Shown piece by piece: positions 16,978-26,424 of a stretch of DNA of 32,729 nucleotides. Source of the stretch: Gammaproteobacteria bacterium (GTDB taxonomy: Bacteria > Pseudomonadota > Gammaproteobacteria > Pseudomonadales > Azotimanducaceae); NCBI GenBank assembly GCA_002731575.1, contig PCCE01000067.1:1-32729 (forward strand), written 5' to 3'. The translations under genes and the position numbers were made by a program. The number at the start of each line of letters is the position of its first letter. Position 1 is the stretch's first letter. The notes under the pieces are model-generated. The model was given only the letters and a program-made list of their open reading frames with translations, did not search any database and was not told the origin of the DNA.

Positions 16978-18061
16978 CGGCCAGTTGTTGTAACTGATCG
17001 GCCTGATGTTCGCGCACCAAGGGTTCAACCACCGAGTTCAAATCGCCTTCAATAACTTCGTCTAGCTTGTACAGAGTTAGGTTAATCCGATGATCGGTTA
17101 CCCGGCCTTGAGGGAAATTATAGGTCCGAATACGCTCGGAGCGGTCGCCGGAACCTACCAGTTGTCTGCGGTTGGCTGCCTGCTCGTCTTGCTGTTTCGT
17201 TTGCGCGGCGTCGAGCAGCCGCGCTTTCAGTAACGACATCGCGCGGGCACGGTTCTTGTGCTGAGAACGTTCGTCCTGACATTCCACGACGGTACCCGTC
17301 GGTAAATGGGTCAGACGAATGGCCGAGTCGGTTTTGTTAACGTGCTGGCCGCCTGCCCCGGACGCCCGATAGGTGTCTTCACGAATGTCTTTTTTGTCTA
17401 TGTCTATTTCGCCAATTTCATCTACTTCCGGCATTACTGCGACAGTGCAGGCCGACGTGTGCACTCGACCTTGGGATTCGGTTTCTGGCACCCGCTGTAC
17501 CCGGTGTGCGCCAGATTCAAACTTCAACTGGCTGTATACGTCCTTGCCTTCGATGCGGGTAATAATTTCCTTGAAGCCGCCGTGTTCGCCGGGGCGCTCG
17601 TTCATCACCTCAACGCGCCAGCCCTTGGCTTCGGCGAACTTGGTGTACATGCGAAACAAATCGCCGGAAAAAATCGCCGCCTCGTCGCCGCCAGTGCCCG
17701 CGCGAATTTCCAAAAACACATTGGACTGATCGTTAGGGTCCTTGGGCAGCAGCAAGGTTTGCAACTCGTCGGTAAGAGTTTCCAGTTGCTCTTGGCAGTC
17801 CGCTATATCTTGTTGCGCTAGCTCGCGCATCTCCGGGTCATCTTCGTGGAGTAACTGCTCGTTGTCGGCGATGTTTTGTTCCAGCTGGACTGCGCGCTGG
17901 TAGCAGCCGACCACTGGCTCGATTTCGGCGTATTCCTTCGACAGCGCGGTAAAGCGCTCCCGATCCGCCATTATTTCCGCATCAGATAGCAACGCGGCCA
18001 CTTCCTCAAAGCGGTCGCCCAAGCTTTCCAGCTTGGACATCATACTTTCGGTTAGCTGCAC
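16970..18061 (-). CDS. prfA: PrfA, peptide chain release factor 1
   Basis: Recognises UAA and UAG and triggers peptide release. The 363-residue product has the RF1 anticodon-like tripeptide P192-E-T194 in VPETESQGR and the catalytic G237-G238-Q239 in SGAGGQHVN. The start is GTG at 18061: it overlaps the hemA stop by one base (TAGTG) and has an AGGAG site five bases upstream; ATG codons at residues 7 and 8 are alternatives. It is the middle gene of hemA-prfA-prmC-moeB. Confidence 0.97.
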   Translation of the reverse strand: MQLTESMMSKLESLGDRFEEVAALLSDAEIMADRERFTALSKEYAEIEPVVGCYQRAVQLEQNIADNEQLLHEDDPEMRELAQQDIADCQEQLETLTDELQTLLLPKDPNDQSNVFLEIRAGTGGDEAAIFSGDLFRMYTKFAEAKGWRVEVMNERPGEHGGFKEIITRIEGKDVYSQLKFESGAHRVQRVPETESQGRVHTSACTVAVMPEVDEIGEIDIDKKDIREDTYRASGAGGQHVNKTDSAIRLTHLPTGTVVECQDERSQHKNRARAMSLLKARLLDAAQTKQQDEQAANRRQLVGSGDRSERIRTYNFPQGRVTDHRINLTLYKLDEVIEGDLNSVVEPLVREHQADQLQQLADG

Positions 18062-19377
18062 TAGCGCTCCTTGTCTTGCTGGTCGGTATCGCTGGTGAGG
18101 GCTTGGTTATCAGGCAATGTTTGCGGCGCTAGATCGTGGGTGGTCTGAATGAAGTCAAGGCGATCAGTGCGGCCTTCTGCGCTGGCATCACGAATGGCAG
18201 CAGTGGTTGGGTGAATCAGCTTGTTGGTTAGCGTGCTCGCCATTTTTTGCAGCGTTGCGACGGCGTCTGCACCGTTGGCCAAAGACCGCAGTGCGCGCTC
18301 GAGTTCACCGTCGCGCACGCTTTGTGCTTGTTCACGGTAGGCCTGCAGTAACCCCTGGCCCTGCTGAATACGCCGCTCGCGCTGATAATCTTGGGTACCT
18401 TGATCTACCAGATCTTCGGCCCCGCTGGCCGCCTGCAAGCGCCGTGCTTTGTTGACCTCAACCAGTTGAGTCAAATCGTCAATGGTGTACAGATAAACAT
18501 CAGGCAATTCGCCAACGCCGGCCTCAATATCCCTTGGCACGGCAATATCGACCATGAAAATAGGCCGATGTTTGCGCTCCCGAATCGCCTGCTCAACCGC
18601 ACCCTTGCCCAGCACAGGGAGCGTGCTACCTGTGGAGGCAATCACCATATCGAATGTCCACAGCTCCTTGGCGATATCCGATAGCTGGATCGCCTTAGCG
18701 CCTAAGGTTGCGGCGAGGGTTTGCGCATTGGCCAAGGTGCGGTTGGCAATGGTCAGGTCGCTGACTCCCTTGCTGCGCAAGTGCTCGCCCACTAGGGCCA
18801 CGGTTTCGCCAGCACCCAAGAGTAGGGCTCGTTTGCTTGGCAGATCACTGAATAGCTGCGCAGCCAAGGATACAGCAGCATAGGCAACGGAAATGGGGTT
18901 GCGGCCAATGTCGGTCTGGGTGCGTACCTGTTTGGCAGTTTGTATGGTCATGCGCGACAGCAGGTTGAGCTCTGGGCCGCAGGTGCCGTGCTGTTGGGCT
19001 AGCGCAAAGGCCGATTTCACCTGCCCCATGATTTGCGGTTCGCCCAGCATCTGCGAATCCAATCCGGCGGCAACGCGAATCGAATGCCGTGCCGCGTCGT
19101 GGTCCCAATACTGGTAGCTTGCGCCTTGTAGCTCCTGCAAATCGACGTCGCGCCGCTGCGAAAGCCAGCTGCCCAAATCGTCAGCGCATTCGCTATTCGC
19201 GGCACAATACAGTTCGGTGCGGTTACAGGTAGATACTATCGCAACTTCAGCAATTGCTGGCATGTCGTGCTTGAGGTCGCGCAGGGCAGCGCCCAGACTA
19301 TCTTCCGGAAAAGCCACGCGCTCCCTCAATTCCAAGGGAGCCGTGCGATAGTTGAGGCCGTATGCCAGTATGCTCAT
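18061..19377 (-). CDS. hemA: HemA, glutamyl-tRNA reductase
   Basis: Reduces glutamyl-tRNA to glutamate-1-semialdehyde, the first committed step of tetrapyrrole synthesis in the C5 pathway. The 438-residue product begins [21 protein letters not shown], has the catalytic cysteine in [11 protein letters not shown] (Cys51), the NADPH-binding [15 protein letters not shown] and a C-terminal dimerisation helix. ATG 19377 matches the family start; the frame is open for 82 codons upstream but that part overlaps the divergent lolB region and has no homology. It heads the four-gene minus operon. No strong ribosome site is visible. Confidence 0.96.
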   Translation of the reverse strand: MSILAYGLNYRTAPLELRERVAFPEDSLGAALRDLKHDMPAIAEVAIVSTCNRTELYCAANSECADDLGSWLSQRRDVDLQELQGASYQYWDHDAARHSIRVAAGLDSQMLGEPQIMGQVKSAFALAQQHGTCGPELNLLSRMTIQTAKQVRTQTDIGRNPISVAYAAVSLAAQLFSDLPSKRALLLGAGETVALVGEHLRSKGVSDLTIANRTLANAQTLAATLGAKAIQLSDIAKELWTFDMVIASTGSTLPVLGKGAVEQAIRERKHRPIFMVDIAVPRDIEAGVGELPDVYLYTIDDLTQLVEVNKARRLQAASGAEDLVDQGTQDYQRERRIQQGQGLLQAYREQAQSVRDGELERALRSLANGADAVATLQKMASTLTNKLIHPTTAAIRDASAEGRTDRLDFIQTTHDLAPQTLPDNQALTSDTDQQDKER

Positions 19378-19543
19378 GAACCGCGACGCGACGAAAAAAA
19401 TGACGGACAATGATAGCAGAAGTGCTACCCACGCAGCAGGCGCTAGTGTGCCCTGTCCAAGCAGCAAAAAAGCGCCACAACTTGCCGGTAATTCGGTATT
19501 TTTTTCGCGCCCCACCCGGTCCGAGAAAAGTAGCTTAGGCCCC

Positions 19544-20203
19544 TTGAAAAGCTGGGTCTCAACAGGCGCTCGGACTGCGGCATGGCTTGCAGCTATTGTT
19601 TTCGCTATTGGCGGCTGTAGCACCGTGCCCCCAGCCCAGCCCCAGTCCTATGCATTGGCAGGCAAGGCCAGTTTGCGCACTGCGGCGGGCGAACAGGTTT
19701 TTCGCTTTCGTTGGACCCAGCGCGATGGAGTCTACGATGTATGGCTTTGGGGGGCCTTGGGCCTAGGGCGCACGCACCTGCAAGGTGGTGAAGATAACCT
19801 GACCCTCACGGCATCCCAGCAACCAGTGGTCTCTGGTCCCGCCGCGCAGATTATGCAGACCCACCTTGGCTGGTCCCTACCTCTTGCTGCCCTAGGGTCT
19901 TGGCTAAACGGCCAGCCGGCTAAAGCACTGCCAACGAAGGCCAAGGACATTGACGCTTCGGGTCGGCTGATGAGGCTCGAACAGGCCCAATTCTCGGTCA
20001 CTTTTGCAGATCACACACCGGTTGCCAGTGGCTGGCTGCCCCAGCGAGTTGCCATTTCCGGTCAGGGCTTGATGCTCGAGGTAACCATCCGCATACCCCA
20101 GGCAGTAATGTCCGAAACAAGTTTGACACCCAAGGACTCGATCAGGACAATAGCGCGCTCGAAAATCGCAGCCACGAATCCAAGACCGAGTCTCAAGGTT
20201 TAG
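19544..20203 (+). CDS. lolB: LolB, outer-membrane lipoprotein receptor
   Basis: Accepts lipoproteins from LolA and inserts them into the outer membrane. The likely product (219 residues) has a short leader ending in the lipobox IGGC (Cys25), then the beta-barrel half with YALAGKASLRTAAGEQVFRFRW and WLWGALGLGRTHL. I start at TTG 19544 since it gives a normal leader; ATG 19400 would add a long non-homologous N-terminus. After the final barrel strand (EVTIRIP) a polar tail of about 30 residues is unusual for the family. It is divergent from hemA as in Pseudomonas; the expected next gene, ispE, is missing. Confidence 0.85.
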   Translation: MKSWVSTGARTAAWLAAIVFAIGGCSTVPPAQPQSYALAGKASLRTAAGEQVFRFRWTQRDGVYDVWLWGALGLGRTHLQGGEDNLTLTASQQPVVSGPAAQIMQTHLGWSLPLAALGSWLNGQPAKALPTKAKDIDASGRLMRLEQAQFSVTFADHTPVASGWLPQRVAISGQGLMLEVTIRIPQAVMSETSLTPKDSIRTIARSKIAATNPRPSLKV

Positions 20204-20372
20204 TGGGGCAGGGCGAGGCGCGGTAGTCGAATGGCAAGCTCAATAGGTGTGTGTTCCGAGGCTTTACTTAGGGATACAGGGCATGTTGCAAAAGCGCGAA
20301 CGCGCTCGCAGCCGTAACCCGTCGATACAACCTAACGCTGCAAAGCGCAGCACTTGTCATTAATAGAATAAA

Positions 20373-20447
20373 TGGGGTGTCGCCAAGCGGTAAGGCACCG
20401 GGTTTTGATCCCGGCATGCGCAGGTTCGAATCCTGCCACCCCAGCCA
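20373..20447 (+). tRNA. tRNA-Gln (anticodon TTG)
   Basis: A 75-nt cloverleaf: acceptor TGGGGTG paired with CACCCCA, discriminator G and encoded CCA; anticodon stem CGGG/CCCG with loop TTTTGAT giving anticodon TTG; T arm with GGTTCGAATCC. It lies between lolB and prs, the conserved position in Pseudomonas. The 169 bases upstream hold no gene that I can support. Confidence 0.98.
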
Positions 20448-20526
20448 TCTTTCGTCCTGACGCCAGATACATTTGAGGTTCCCAGAGAACATGCAGACTT
20501 TTCCACTAAATACTGGAGGATCTTGA

Positions 20527-21471
20527 ATGGCGAATCTCATGCTTTTCTCGGGTGGCGCCAACACTGCGCTAGCCCAGCGTGTCGCTGATCGATTGCACCT
20601 AGACCTTGGCAGCATGGACGTAGGCCGATTTAGTGATGGTGAAGTCACCGTCGAGGTGCACGAAAACGTGCGCGGCAAGGATGTCTTTCTGATGCAGTCA
20701 ACCTGCGCACCAACCAATGACAACCTTATGGAACTGCTGATTATGGCAGACGCCATGCACCGGGCCTCGGCCCAGCGCGTTACCGCAGTGGTGCCCTATT
20801 ATGGCTACGCGCGGCAAGATCGGCGGCCACGCTCTGCCCGTGTGGCGATCAGTGCCAAGGTCGTTGCCGACATGATCAGCACCGTGGGCATTGACCGTAT
20901 CTTAACCGTCGACCTGCACGCAGATCAGATTCAGGGCTTTTTTAATATCCCGGTAGACAACATTTACGGTTCACCAGTCCTCGTAGACCACATCACTGCC
21001 CAACGTTACGAAAACCCCATAGTGGTTTCCCCTGATGTGGGTGGCGTGGTTCGGGCAAGAGCGATTGCCAAACAAATCGACGATCTTGATCTGGCCATTA
21101 TCGATAAGCGTCGACCTCAAGCGAATGTCACCAAGGTGATGAACGTGATTGGCGATGTCAAAGGCAAAACCTGCATCATGGTGGACGACATTGTCGATAC
21201 CGCAGGTACACTTTGCACGGCGGCGGAAGCATTAAAGGACGAAGGCGCAGCGGCGGTGGTTTGTTATATCACCCACGCCGTATTCTCGGGTCCCGCTATT
21301 GAACGTATTGGCAACTCACACATTGATCGTATGGTGGTCACAGACACTATTCCGCTGTCAGCAGCAGCAAACGCCTGTGAAAAAATTCACCAGCTGAGTT
21401 TGGATCGCCTGTTGGCAGAATCCATTCGCCGCGTGAGTAACGAAGAATCCATCAGCGCGATGTTTCGTTAG
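20527..21471 (+). CDS. prs: Prs, ribose-phosphate pyrophosphokinase
   Basis: Makes PRPP from ribose 5-phosphate and ATP for nucleotide, histidine, tryptophan and NAD synthesis. The 314-residue product is full length, with the ATP-binding [19 protein letters not shown] loop, [11 protein letters not shown] (129-139) and the PRPP-binding [11 protein letters not shown] (219-229). The ATG at 20527 follows GGAGGA at 20515-20520. It lies 79 bases after tRNA-Gln and may share its transcript. rplY follows after 77 bases. Confidence 0.98.
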   Translation: MANLMLFSGGANTALAQRVADRLHLDLGSMDVGRFSDGEVTVEVHENVRGKDVFLMQSTCAPTNDNLMELLIMADAMHRASAQRVTAVVPYYGYARQDRRPRSARVAISAKVVADMISTVGIDRILTVDLHADQIQGFFNIPVDNIYGSPVLVDHITAQRYENPIVVSPDVGGVVRARAIAKQIDDLDLAIIDKRRPQANVTKVMNVIGDVKGKTCIMVDDIVDTAGTLCTAAEALKDEGAAAVVCYITHAVFSGPAIERIGNSHIDRMVVTDTIPLSAAANACEKIHQLSLDRLLAESIRRVSNEESISAMFR

Positions 21472-21548
21472 GAACATCGAGCTTTCGGGTAACGGTTCCT
21501 GTGCTGGTCGCAAGCTCAGGAAACATATAACTACATTGGAGAAATGAA

Positions 21549-22217
21549 ATGTCAGATACCATTGAACTGACTGCAGAGCTCCGAACGACGGTAGGGAAGG
21601 GTGCGAGCCGCCGCCTACGACGTTTGGAAGATAAAGTGCCCGCCATTATTTATGGCGGCGAAGCAGACGCGCAAATGCTTACCCTGTCCGGTAACGAGCT
21701 ATCCAAGGCCATGCAAATTGAGGCCTTTTATTCCCAGGTATTGAGCGTGTCTGTCGAGGGCAAGGCCGAACAGGCTGTGGTCCGAGATGTGCAGCGCAAT
21801 CCCGCGAATGAGCGTGTGCAGCATATCGATTTTCAGCGCGTCAGCGCAGACCGAGAAATCAACGTCAGCGTACCACTGCACTTCATCAACGAAGAAGCCT
21901 GTGTGGGCGTCAAGATGCAGGGCGGTACCCTGACGCGAACTCTGGCCGAAGTCGAAATTTCCTGTTTACCGGCGAATTTACCTGAGTTCATCGAAGTCGA
22001 TATGGCAGAAATCGAGTCCGGTAGTTCAGTACACCTCAGCGATTTGATCATTGGCGAAGGCGTGAGCATCGTGGCTCTCGCACTTGGCGGTGATCGTGAC
22101 ATACCCGTTGCCAGCGTCACCGCTAAGCGCGGAGGTGGTGCCGGAACCGATGAAGAGGACGCACCTGCCGAAGCAGCACCTGCTGCCGATGACGCGGACG
22201 CTGCGTCCGACGAATAG
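21549..22217 (+). CDS. rplY: RplY, 50S ribosomal protein L25 (TL5/CTC long form)
   Basis: Binds 5S rRNA. At 222 residues it is the long two-domain form: N-terminal L25 domain (ELTAELRTTVGKGASRRLRRL onward, about residues 1-95) and a C-terminal TL5-type beta domain (SVPLHFINEEACVGVKMQGG onward), then an acidic Ala/Asp/Glu tail. The ATG at 21549 has GGAGAA upstream. The pth reading frame overlaps its end. Confidence 0.96.
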   Translation: MSDTIELTAELRTTVGKGASRRLRRLEDKVPAIIYGGEADAQMLTLSGNELSKAMQIEAFYSQVLSVSVEGKAEQAVVRDVQRNPANERVQHIDFQRVSADREINVSVPLHFINEEACVGVKMQGGTLTRTLAEVEISCLPANLPEFIEVDMAEIESGSSVHLSDLIIGEGVSIVALALGGDRDIPVASVTAKRGGGAGTDEEDAPAEAAPAADDADAASDE

Positions 22218-22923
22218 CGTTATCGCTACTGCACTGAAATTGATTGCGGGCTTGGGTAACCCTGGCCCGCAATACGCGCGAACTCGCCATAACGTGGGCG
22301 CTGACTGGGTGCGCGAGCTGGCCGAAGAGTTTCAAATACCGCTGGCGCTAGACAGCAAGTTCAAAGCCGAAATTGGGCGTGGCAGTATTCACGGCCACGA
22401 CCTGCGGCTGATGATTCCTATCACTTTTATGAACAACAGCGGCGACGCCATCGGTGCGGTTGCGCAGTTTTATAAGCTGGACGTAGCCGAGCTATTAATT
22501 GCTCATGACGAAGTGGCGTTTGCCCCCGGCGTGGTAAAGCTGAAAAATGGTGGTGGTGAAAACGGTCATAACGGCCTCAGGAGCGTGCGCGCACGACTGG
22601 CAAACCAAGACGGCTACAACCGACTACGCATTGGTGTTGGGCACCCCGGCAACAAGAGTCAGGTTAACCACTATCTAACCCAGCAGACGCCCCCTCAAGA
22701 AGAGCGCGATACAGTGGCAGCGGCAGGGCGTCTATCGCAAACTGTATTGGGCGCGATGCTGGCGGGGGAATGGCAGATCGCTATGACAGCCCTGCACACA
22801 TCCGAAAAAGCGCCGGTAGACAAAGCACCAGTAGACAAAGCACCAGCTTCCCCTGCTAATGACGAGGCCGCAGCTGGGCAGACACAAGCAAACGATTCCT
22901 CGGGAGAACAAGATGGGATTTAA
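22189..22923 (+). CDS. pth: Pth, peptidyl-tRNA hydrolase with C-terminal repeat tail
   Basis: Releases peptides from peptidyl-tRNA that drops off ribosomes. The core has [21 protein letters not shown] with the catalytic histidine, [15 protein letters not shown] and [12 protein letters not shown]. The product from ATG 22189 is 244 residues against about 194 usually: roughly 12 extra at the N-terminus and a polar C-terminal tail of about 40 with KAPVD twice. The start is uncertain: ATG 22189 overlaps rplY by 29 bases and has no clear ribosome site, while CTG 22234 would give the family-like [11 protein letters not shown]. Its end overlaps ychF by 11 bases, a common coupling. Confidence 0.93.
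   Translation: MTRTLRPTNSVIATALKLIAGLGNPGPQYARTRHNVGADWVRELAEEFQIPLALDSKFKAEIGRGSIHGHDLRLMIPITFMNNSGDAIGAVAQFYKLDVAELLIAHDEVAFAPGVVKLKNGGGENGHNGLRSVRARLANQDGYNRLRIGVGHPGNKSQVNHYLTQQTPPQEERDTVAAAGRLSQTVLGAMLAGEWQIAMTALHTSEKAPVDKAPVDKAPASPANDEAAAGQTQANDSSGEQDGI
22807..22836 (+). repeat. 15-nt tandem duplication in the pth tail
   Basis: aaagcgccggtagac and aaagcaccagtagac lie head to tail (two mismatches), followed by a third partial copy starting at 22837 (aaagcaccag). They encode [15 protein letters not shown]. Confidence 0.88.
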
Positions 22924-24004
22924 CTGCGGCATCGTTGGCTTACCCAATGTCGGCAAGTCGACGCTATTTAATGCGCTAACCCAAGCTGGTATCGACGCGG
23001 AGAACTTTCCGTTTTGCACCATCGACCCCAATACTGGCATCGTACCCGTGCCTGACCCACGCTTGAATCAGCTTAGAGATATTGTCATTCCGCAGAAGGT
23101 TATTCCCGCAACCATGGAGTTTGTCGACATCGCCGGCTTAGTCGCCGGCGCCTCAAAGGGTGAGGGTTTGGGGAATCAATTTTTAGCGCATATCCGAGAA
23201 ACACAGGCGATAGCCCACGTCGTGCGCTGCTTCGAAGACGACAACGTCATCCACGTGGCGAACAGGGTGTCGCCAGCCGACGATATTGAAATCATCAACA
23301 CCGAGCTGGCGCTGGCCGACTTAGAGTCCCTGCAAAAGGGTATGGACCGCCTTAGCCGCGTGGCCAATGCCGGTGACAAAGACGCCAAGGCCAAGGTCGC
23401 CCTGCTGCAGCGCGTAGCCGAGGCCCTTGAGGAAGGCAACCCCGTGCGCTCTATCGACTTCAGTATTGAAGAAAAACGCGCCCTACACGAATTTCACTTT
23501 ATTACCGGCAAGCCTGTTCTGTACATCGCCAACGTAGCGGAAGACGGACTAGAAAATAATCCTTTAGTCGACGTGGTTGCTGACATCGCCACAGCAGAAG
23601 GTGCCGAGCTGGTCGTCGTGAGCAACAAGATTGAGTCGGAACTAGCGGAACTCGACGATGCAGAACGCACAGAATTTTTGCAGGAGCTGAATTTGTCCGA
23701 GCCGGGGCTGCATCGAGTCATTCGCGCCGGTTACAAGCTGTTGGGTTTACAGCAGTATTTTACCGCCGGGCCAAAAGAGGTGCGTTCGTGGACGATTCCA
23801 GTAGGCGCCAAGGCACCCCAAGCCGCCGGGGTTATCCACACAGACTTTGAGAAAGGCTTTATTCGCGCCGAAGTCATCGGGTTCGACGATTACGTATCCT
23901 TGGGCGGCGAATCAGGCGCCAAGGACGCTGGGCGCTGGCGCCTCGAAGGCAAGGAATACGAAGTAAAAGACGGCGACGTCGTACACTTTCGTTTTAACGT
24001 CTAA
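22913..24004 (+). CDS. ychF: YchF (OLA1-type), redox-regulated ATPase/GTPase
   Basis: Obg-family P-loop NTPase that prefers ATP and associates with ribosomes. The 363-residue product has GLPNVGKST (8-16), the [22 protein letters not shown] switch region, a coiled-coil insertion and the C-terminal TGS domain with [28 protein letters not shown] 22913 overlaps the pth stop and matches the family start exactly. It is the last gene of the prs-rplY-pth-ychF run and is followed by a bidirectional terminator. Confidence 0.97.
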   Translation: MGFNCGIVGLPNVGKSTLFNALTQAGIDAENFPFCTIDPNTGIVPVPDPRLNQLRDIVIPQKVIPATMEFVDIAGLVAGASKGEGLGNQFLAHIRETQAIAHVVRCFEDDNVIHVANRVSPADDIEIINTELALADLESLQKGMDRLSRVANAGDKDAKAKVALLQRVAEALEEGNPVRSIDFSIEEKRALHEFHFITGKPVLYIANVAEDGLENNPLVDVVADIATAEGAELVVVSNKIESELAELDDAERTEFLQELNLSEPGLHRVIRAGYKLLGLQQYFTAGPKEVRSWTIPVGAKAPQAAGVIHTDFEKGFIRAEVIGFDDYVSLGGESGAKDAGRWRLEGKEYEVKDGDVVHFRFNV

Positions 24005-24006
24005 CA

Positions 24007-24024
24007 GCCGAGTAAAAACTCGGC
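24007..24024. other. small hairpin after ychF
   Basis: gccgagt (24007-24013) and actcggc (24018-24024) are perfect inverted repeats around a four-base loop, three bases after the ychF stop. No T-run follows on the plus strand, so it may protect the 3' end rather than terminate. Confidence 0.6.
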
Positions 24025-24046
24025 AAAATCAATAGTAATTAGCGAC

Positions 24047-24077
24047 AAAAAAGGCGCCTCGAAGGCGCCTTTTCTTT
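24047..24077. terminator. bidirectional rho-independent terminator between ychF and the EF-G2 gene
   Basis: A perfect 11-bp inverted repeat with core aaggcgcct/aggcgcctt around a three-base loop is flanked by an A-run on the left and TTTTCTTT on the right, so each strand reads a GC-rich stem followed by T. It stands between two convergent genes. Confidence 0.93.
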
Positions 24078-24130
24078 GGCGGACAATCACGCTGTCCGCG
24101 CTCTCTTCGCTCTTCCCATATTGGGGACCG

Positions 24131-26215
24131 CTAGCTGTTGGCTTTGCGTTCCTTCACTTCCTGAATCACTTGGTCCGCTACATTGCTGGGGCAAGGTGCA
24201 TAGTGTGAGAACTCCATAGAGAACTGGCCACGGCCAGAAGTCATAGTCCGCAGATCGCCGATGTATCCAAACATCTCAGCCAGCGCAACGTCGGCCTTAA
24301 CGCGCACACCGGTTAGACCAGCTTCTTGGGACTTAATCATGCCGCGGCGGCGGTTCAAGTCGCCGATAACGTCACCCACGTGATCGTCTGGCGTGAACAC
24401 ATCGACCTTCATCACAGGCTCTAGCAACTGTGGCTTCGCCTTTGGCACCGATTGTCGATAGGCAGCCTTGGCCGCAAGCTCGTAGGCGATAGCCGAGGAG
24501 TCAACCGCGTGGAAGCCACCGTCCGTGAGCGTGACCTTAACGTCTAGCAGCGGGAAGCCGGCTAAGGTGCCTTCGTCCATGCTTACACCAAAGGCTTTCT
24601 CTACTGCCGGCCAGAATTCCCGTGGCACATTACCGCCGGTTACTTTGGACTCAAACTCGTACCCGCTGCCAACCTCGCCAGGTTCGATAGTGTAGTCGAT
24701 CTTAGCGAACTGGCCTGATCCACCAGTTTGCTTCTTGTGCGTATAGGTATCTTCAATAAGCTGGGTAATGGTTTCACGATAGGCTACCTGAGGCTTGCCT
24801 ACATCAACATCAATACCGTGAGTACGCTTGAGGATGTCGACCTTAATGTCTAGGTGCAGTTCGCCCATGCCCTTCATGATGGTCTCACCAGACTCTTCGT
24901 CGGTTTCAACATAGAAAGACGGGTCTTCCTGAATCATCTTAGACAGCGCAATACCCATTTTCTCGGCACCCGCTTTGTCGCGGGGTGAGATAGCGACGGA
25001 AATAACCGGATCTGGGAACACCATGGGCTCCAGAGTAGCTGGCTTGTTTTGGTCGCAAAGGGTATGACCGGTTTGGGTATTTTTCATGCCCAGCAGCGCG
25101 ACAATGTCGCCTGCTTGCGCGACGTCCAGTTCCTCACGCGAGTCAGCGTGCATTTCAACAATGCGGCCAATACGCTCGGTCTTGCCGGTATAAGTATTAA
25201 GTACCGTATCGCCCTTGTTCAGGGTGCCAGAGTAAATGCGCGTAAAGGTCAGCGCACCGTAACGGTCGTCCATAATTTTGAATGCAAGCGCGCGCAACGG
25301 GCCACTTGGGTCTACAGTTGCTACTTCGCCGGTTTCGTTGCCTTCTAGGTCAACCTCTGGCTGTGGGTCAACCTCGGTTGGGTTGGGCAAGAAGTCGACC
25401 ACTGCGTTGAGCACATTTTGCACACCCTTGTTCTTAAAGGCAGAGCCACAAAAAGTGGGGAAGAAATCGAGCGCAATGGTGCCCCTGCGAATGCAGCGCT
25501 TGAGGTCGTCTATCGAAGGCTCGTTACCCTCTAAGTAGGCCTCCATCAGATCGTCGTCTTGCTCAAGAGCAGTTTCGACCATCTTCTCGCGATACTCGGC
25601 TGCGCGCTCCTGCATATCTGCGGACACGTCTGAAATGGTATAGGAGTCAGGGTTGCTGGAATCATCCCAAACCCAAGACTGCATGGTCAGTAAGTCGACC
25701 ACGCCAACAAAGTCATCTTCTTCGCCAATAGGCAGAGTCATAACCAAGGGGTTTGCGCCTAGAACTTTTTCAACCTGCTCAACCACGCGGTAAAAGTCCG
25801 CGCCCAGACGGTCAAGCTTGTTCACAAAGATCAAGCGTGCCACTTCAGATTCGTTTGCGTAGCGCCAGTTGGTCTCACTCTGCGGCTCAACACCGCCAGA
25901 CCCACAGAAAACACCCACACCGCCGTCCAGTACCTTTAATGACCGGTAAACCTCGATGGTAAAGTCAACGTGTCCGGGGGTGTCAATAATGTTGAGGCGA
26001 TGATCGTCCCAGGTGCAGCTGGTCGCTGCAGACTGAATGGTGATACCACGCTCTTGCTCCTGCTCCATGAAATCTGTGGTGGCAGCGCCGTCGTGTACCT
26101 CACCAATTTTATGGATTTTACCTGTCAGCTTGAGGATACGTTCCGTAGTCGTGGTCTTGCCCGCGTCAACGTGGGCGAAGATGCCGATATTGCGATAGCG
26201 TGTCAGGTCTTTCAT
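24131..26215 (-). CDS. fusA: elongation factor G, second type (EF-G2)
   Basis: Translational GTPase. The 694-residue product has the G motifs AHVDAGKT (14-21), RGITI (56-60), DTPGH (78-82) and NKLD (132-135), and domains II-V ending with [23 protein letters not shown]. It does not look like the main E. coli-type [31 protein letters not shown], the [17 protein letters not shown] loop and a shorter G domain are features of the second gammaproteobacterial EF-G, which resembles mitochondrial EFG1-type proteins. No rpsL, rpsG or tuf neighbours are present, consistent with a paralogue outside the str operon. Whether it drives translocation, recycling or a stress role cannot be read from sequence. 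Confidence 0.93.
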   Translation of the reverse strand: MKDLTRYRNIGIFAHVDAGKTTTTERILKLTGKIHKIGEVHDGAATTDFMEQEQERGITIQSAATSCTWDDHRLNIIDTPGHVDFTIEVYRSLKVLDGGVGVFCGSGGVEPQSETNWRYANESEVARLIFVNKLDRLGADFYRVVEQVEKVLGANPLVMTLPIGEEDDFVGVVDLLTMQSWVWDDSSNPDSYTISDVSADMQERAAEYREKMVETALEQDDDLMEAYLEGNEPSIDDLKRCIRRGTIALDFFPTFCGSAFKNKGVQNVLNAVVDFLPNPTEVDPQPEVDLEGNETGEVATVDPSGPLRALAFKIMDDRYGALTFTRIYSGTLNKGDTVLNTYTGKTERIGRIVEMHADSREELDVAQAGDIVALLGMKNTQTGHTLCDQNKPATLEPMVFPDPVISVAISPRDKAGAEKMGIALSKMIQEDPSFYVETDEESGETIMKGMGELHLDIKVDILKRTHGIDVDVGKPQVAYRETITQLIEDTYTHKKQTGGSGQFAKIDYTIEPGEVGSGYEFESKVTGGNVPREFWPAVEKAFGVSMDEGTLAGFPLLDVKVTLTDGGFHAVDSSAIAYELAAKAAYRQSVPKAKPQLLEPVMKVDVFTPDDHVGDVIGDLNRRRGMIKSQEAGLTGVRVKADVALAEMFGYIGDLRTMTSGRGQFSMEFSHYAPCPSNVADQVIQEVKERKANS

Positions 26216-26302
26216 CAGTTTTCTCTATCTAAGGTGGTAGCCCACGATTGTTGCAAAAAGTCAATGGAGTTTGTGTGTAACCCATTGAAATATAAGGAAA
26301 AA

Positions 26303-26330
26303 ATTATAAGGCCAGAAATACGATGGCGAA
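26303..26330 (-). promoter_or_regulatory. candidate promoter of the EF-G2 gene
   Basis: On the minus strand a perfect TATAAT (26308-26303) is preceded, with a 16-base spacer, by TTCGCC (26330-26325), a weak -35. It lies about 88 bases upstream of the start codon. Confidence 0.4.
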
Positions 26331-26341
26331 GGATACCATCG
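26321..26341. other. inverted repeat between xthA and the EF-G2 gene
   Basis: cgatgg (26321-26326) and ccatcg (26336-26341) flank nine bases and overlap the candidate -35 of the downstream gene. It could be an operator or a weak terminator for xthA (the minus strand continues TATTTCT). Function unproven. Confidence 0.35.
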
Positions 26342-26424
26342 AATATCGCAAACCTCACGCAAATTGTGCTGGCACGAACTGTACCTACAGCGCCGCGTGC
26401 GGTAGCCGTTTTTACCGCATGTGG

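Noticed and set aside
16970..18061. PET instead of PAT in the release factor 1 anticodon-like tripeptide
   Set aside because: The middle residue of PxT varies among RF1 proteins, and the flanking VP and TESQGR are normal; no reason to expect altered stop codon use.
19352..19543. Extended LolB or HemA N-termini over the divergent region
   Set aside because: Both frames happen to be open, but neither extension has family homology and both would overlap the other gene or place the lipoprotein leader inside the protein.
20268..20756. Minus-strand open frame with a WQDSNLRMPGSKPGALPLG-like stretch
   Set aside because: This is the antisense translation of the tRNA-Gln gene, a well-known source of false protein calls, and the rest is antisense to prs.
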